Source: CAISGS01 sp044346445 (lineage in GTDB: Bacteria; Pseudomonadota; Alphaproteobacteria; Caulobacterales; Caulobacteraceae). From it: DNA of 14,827 bases. Location: positions 1 to 14,827 of the forward strand of contig JBIIZD010000073.1 of NCBI GenBank assembly GCA_044346445.1, in the 5' to 3' direction. Below the pieces are notes generated by a model. The model worked only from the letters and a program-made list of their open reading frames with translations, was not told where the DNA came from and searched no databases. Shown here in pieces: positions 12,594-14,827 of the stretch. The translations under genes and the position numbers were made by a program. Numbering within the stretch: the stretch's first letter is position 1; each line of letters starts with the position of its first letter.

Positions 12594-12625
12594 TGGTAGT
12601 CCCTAGGGGAGTCGAACCCCTCTCC
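12594..12625. other. Probable attachment-site junction in the tRNA 3' end
   Basis: The integrase gene ends 46 bases from the tRNA 3' end. Tyrosine integrases commonly use the T-arm to CCA part of a tRNA as the core, with the element supplying a copy that restores the tRNA. The exact crossover cannot be fixed because the other junction is outside the window; I found no second copy of this segment within it. Confidence 0.55.
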
Positions 12626-12668
12626 CCAGATTGAAAATCTGATGTCCTAACCGATAGACGAAGGGACC
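12594..12668 (-). tRNA. tRNA-Glu (anticodon UUC)
   Basis: The 75-base gene, read leftward, folds as a cloverleaf. The acceptor arm is GGTCCCT/AGGGACT (first pair G-U). The D arm is GTCT...AGGAC. The anticodon stem is TCAGA/TCTGG with loop TTTTCAA, so positions 34-36 are TTC. The T arm is AGGGG-TTCGACT-CCCCT. The discriminator is A and CCA is encoded. The tRNA is intact despite the neighbouring integration. The sequence matches the bacterial tRNA-Glu pattern (GGTCCCTTCGTCTA start). Transcription runs toward the element. Confidence 0.95.
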
Positions 12669-12685
12669 TCATCGACGGGAAGGGC

Positions 12686-12714
12686 GATATATCCGCCTTC
12701 TTGGCGGGGTGCAA
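12686..12714 (-). promoter_or_regulatory. Promoter of tRNA-Glu
   Basis: Read leftward, TTGCAC (12714-12709), exactly 17 bp, then TATATC (12691-12686) precede the tRNA by about 17 bases. The spacer contains a small hairpin, CCGCC/GGCGG. The gap between recJ and the tRNA (12,669-12,747) has no clear T-run terminator for recJ. Confidence 0.65.
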
Positions 12715-12747
12715 GGGCGCTGTGTCGGAATAATCAAATACGGGTGA

Positions 12748-14550
12748 TTAAGTGCACTGGCGAGGGTCAGCAAGGTCGTCAATTTCAAGCTCCACGCCAT
12801 TTCGACCGTTCCAGTCATCGGGCTTGAGCCGCCCAGCGACATGCACAAGCGCACCCTTTTGCAGCAGGGTCTGGCCGATCGGGCTGTCCTCGCTGCGCCA
12901 GGCCACCGCCTTGAGCTTGGCCCCGCGCTCATCGCTAAGCGTGCAGCGCACATGCCCGCCGCGCAAGGACGAGGTATAATCGACCCGAAGGCTGGCGGCG
13001 GCAAACACCGGCTCTGGATTGCCCGGTCCAAACGGGGTCAGGCGCTGGAAATCATCATAAAGGGCGCGGCCCGCACCGCCTGCTGACACCAAGGCATCGA
13101 TCTCGAACACATCCGCCGCCTCTGCCGCCTCGCGCTCGCCGCTTAATCGCTCGTCCAGAAAGGTGCGAAGCTCGGGGATAAGGTCTGGCCGAACGCTCAA
13201 GCCCGCGGCCATGGCATGGCCACCGCCCGACACAAGCAAGCCCGCCTCATAGGCCCCCTGCACCGCCCGGCCAAGATTATAGCCCGCTTGCGAGCGGCCC
13301 GAGCCCTTGCCCATATTGGCGGGCCGATCAATGCCGATCACCATGACCGGCTTGCGATACCGCTCACGCAGCCGGCCTGCGACAATGCCGATCACGCCCG
13401 GATGCCAGCCATCGCCCGATACCAGAATGACATTAGCGTCAGGGTCAAAATTGCTGTCGCGCTCAATGCGCACGACGGCCTCATCCAGCACCTGACGCTC
13501 GACCTCCTTGCGCTCACCATTCAGCAGGTCCAGTTCCTGCGCCAATTGGCGGGCCTCTTCCGGATCGTCAGTGGATAGGAGCCTTGCGCCAAGATCGGAG
13601 CGGCCCACCCTGCCCCCGGCATTAATGCGCGGACCCAAGATAAACCCGGCATGAAACACGCTGGCTGGCCCCTTGGCCCCGGCCACATCGAGCAAGGCCT
13701 TTAGGCCGGGATTAGCCCAGTTGGACATGACCTTCAGACCTTGGCTGGCCAGGGCGCGATTAAAGCCGGTCAGGGCGGTGACATCGCAAATCGCCCCCAT
13801 GGCCGCCAGATCCAGCCATTGGCGCAGGTCCGGCTCAGAACGGGCCTCAAACAGGCCCCGGCGACGCGCCTCGCGGTTCAGGGCGGCCAGCAATACAAAT
13901 ACCACGCCAGCGGCTGCCAAGACGCCTTGGCCAGAGCCACAGCCGGGCCGATTAGGATTGACCACAGCGGCGGCCTTGGGCGGGTCTTCGCGCATCAGGT
14001 GATGGTCAATCACCACGACATCGAGACCAATCCTTGTCGCCTCCTCGATGGCATCATAGGCCGCAGCCCCGCAATCGACCGTAATGACAAGTTCCGCGCC
14101 CTGTGCCTTCAGGCGGCGAAAGGCAATCGGGCTGGGGCCATAGCCCTCCAGGATACGGTCAGGCACATAGATGGGCAGGTCCTGGCCCATGGCACGAAAC
14201 CAGCGCACCAGTTGGGCGGCGCTAGACGCTCCGTCCACGTCATAATCTGCAAAGACCGCCATTGGCCTTTGCTGCTCGATGGCGTCAAGCAGTATGGCGG
14301 CGGCCCGGTCCATATCCATAAAGCTGGACGGATCTGGAAACAGGGCCCGCAAGGTTGGGTTCAGATAGGACTCGGCCTGATCGCGGCCTATCCCACGCGA
14401 AACCAAGGCGCGGGCCAGAGGCTCGCTCAAGCCCGCCGCTTGCTGAACATGGCGCACGGCGTCGGCGTCAGCAGGCCGGGCGCGCCAAACCCGCCCCGTC
14501 AAGGACCGTCCAACGCCCAAAAAGCCTGCTGCGCGCCCGCTATCGGTCAT
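12748..14550 (-). CDS. recJ: Single-stranded-DNA-specific exonuclease RecJ
   Basis: This 600-residue protein is full length for RecJ, the 5'-to-3' single-strand exonuclease of the RecF recombination and mismatch repair pathways. The DHH phosphoesterase motifs are intact: DYDVDG (102-107), VDCG (158-161) and IDHH (181-184). They are followed by VNPNRPGC, GAICDVTAL and GPRINAGGRVG in the expected order. The DHHA1 domain has the SGGGHAMAAG motif, and the C-terminal OB-like domain follows (GRLKPDDWNGRNGVELEIDD). The ATG lies one base after the glpX stop, so the two are cotranscribed. It is chromosomal and not part of the element. Confidence 0.96.
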   Translation of the reverse strand: MTDSGRAAGFLGVGRSLTGRVWRARPADADAVRHVQQAAGLSEPLARALVSRGIGRDQAESYLNPTLRALFPDPSSFMDMDRAAAILLDAIEQQRPMAVFADYDVDGASSAAQLVRWFRAMGQDLPIYVPDRILEGYGPSPIAFRRLKAQGAELVITVDCGAAAYDAIEEATRIGLDVVVIDHHLMREDPPKAAAVVNPNRPGCGSGQGVLAAAGVVFVLLAALNREARRRGLFEARSEPDLRQWLDLAAMGAICDVTALTGFNRALASQGLKVMSNWANPGLKALLDVAGAKGPASVFHAGFILGPRINAGGRVGRSDLGARLLSTDDPEEARQLAQELDLLNGERKEVERQVLDEAVVRIERDSNFDPDANVILVSGDGWHPGVIGIVAGRLRERYRKPVMVIGIDRPANMGKGSGRSQAGYNLGRAVQGAYEAGLLVSGGGHAMAAGLSVRPDLIPELRTFLDERLSGEREAAEAADVFEIDALVSAGGAGRALYDDFQRLTPFGPGNPEPVFAAASLRVDYTSSLRGGHVRCTLSDERGAKLKAVAWRSEDSPIGQTLLQKGALVHVAGRLKPDDWNGRNGVELEIDDLADPRQCT

Positions 14551-14551
14551 G

Positions 14552-14827
14552 CTAAAGCGCGCGCTTCATCCGGATTTCCCGCACGGTCTGGGTCGAGGAA
14601 TTCATCACCAGGGTGTGGGTATGGACAAAGCCGTTCTGGACCCGCACCCCGTCGAGCAAGGCCCCCTTGGTCACGCCGGTCGCCGCAAAGATCGCATCGG
14701 CCCTGACCATTTCATGCAGGGTATATTTGCGATCCAGATCGGTAATGCCAAGGCGGGCTGCGCGGGCGCGCTCATCGGCATTGCGAAACACCAGACGGCC
14801 TTGGAACTGACCGCCAACGCATTTTAG
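14552..14827 (-). CDS. glpX: Class II fructose-1,6-bisphosphatase GlpX, C-terminal part
   Basis: Only the last 91 residues are in the window; the frame is open to the right edge and continues beyond it. The visible part reads GGQFQGRLVFRNADERARAA, then LGITDLDRKYTLHEMVRADA, then IFAATGVTKGALLDGVRV, which matches the C-terminal region of GlpX, including the FAATGVT segment. GlpX hydrolyses fructose-1,6-bisphosphate to fructose-6-phosphate in gluconeogenesis. The stop is TAG at 14552-14554, one base from the recJ start. In alphaproteobacteria glpX commonly precedes recJ, often after a homoserine dehydrogenase gene, which would lie to the right of this window. Confidence 0.93.
   Translation of the reverse strand, partial: LKCVGGQFQGRLVFRNADERARAARLGITDLDRKYTLHEMVRADAIFAATGVTKGALLDGVRVQNGFVHTHTLVMNSSTQTVREIRMKRAL

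Noticed and set aside
13741..14706. 321-codon plus-strand ORF
   Set aside because: It is the antisense shadow of recJ and glpX, which are unmistakable on the other strand.
1..14827. CRISPR array, rRNA, insertion sequence or a recognisable toxin-antitoxin or defence operon
   Set aside because: No regularly spaced repeats of CRISPR size, no rRNA, no transposase and no known defence gene set were seen.

Overview
The window is GC-rich alphaproteobacterial DNA. It holds one end of an integrated phage-like element (about 1-12,597), joined to ordinary chromosome (about 12,594-14,827) at a tRNA-Glu gene. The chromosomal side carries tRNA-Glu(UUC), recJ and the 3' part of a class II fructose-1,6-bisphosphatase gene (glpX). 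The glpX-recJ order and the GlpX sequence fit Alphaproteobacteria. I cannot name a genus. The far end of the element and its second attachment site lie beyond the left edge.

The element has a central switch and two divergent arms. The switch (about 5,775-7,085) has two small divergent XRE-type HTH proteins (5775-5990 minus, 6082-6444 plus) with the same recognition-helix core, GVSQPMI. Between them lie two copies of a palindromic site built on TAACG(C/T). Two more copies flank a consensus-like sigma70 promoter about 1 kb to the right. The two sites of each pair start 33 bp apart. A monocistronic lipoprotein gene with its own terminator sits inside the switch and looks like a moron (lysogenic cargo) gene.

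The leftward arm (5,990 to 195) encodes replication. It contains a small XRE protein, an Ash-like candidate ORF, an HTH regulator, a 66-residue protein, a protein with a DnaA domain IV-like N-terminus, a beta-class DNA methyltransferase, a zinc-finger/Toprim primase and a D5-type SF3 helicase. Most junctions overlap by 4 or 8 bases. Just beyond the helicase stop is a cluster of 9-bp repeats (A(A/T)GGTCTGT, both orientations, 37-212), which is a good candidate replication origin.

The rightward arm (7,124 to 12,547) is another tightly overlapped operon. It holds several small unknown and membrane proteins, an ATP-dependent DNA ligase, a 23-codon micro-ORF, an Ala-Ala-X repeat protein, a DUF1737-like protein, a C5-cytosine-methyltransferase-like protein, an AlpA/excisionase-like HTH protein and a tyrosine integrase with all catalytic residues. 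Two perfect hairpins separate the integrase from the tRNA 3' end.

No capsid, portal, terminase or lysis gene is visible. The element may be a full prophage whose late genes lie to the left, a phage satellite, or another integrative replicating element; the window cannot decide. The strongest undescribed signals are the iteron cluster with its initiator/primase/helicase set, and the paired operators shared by two look-alike HTH proteins.
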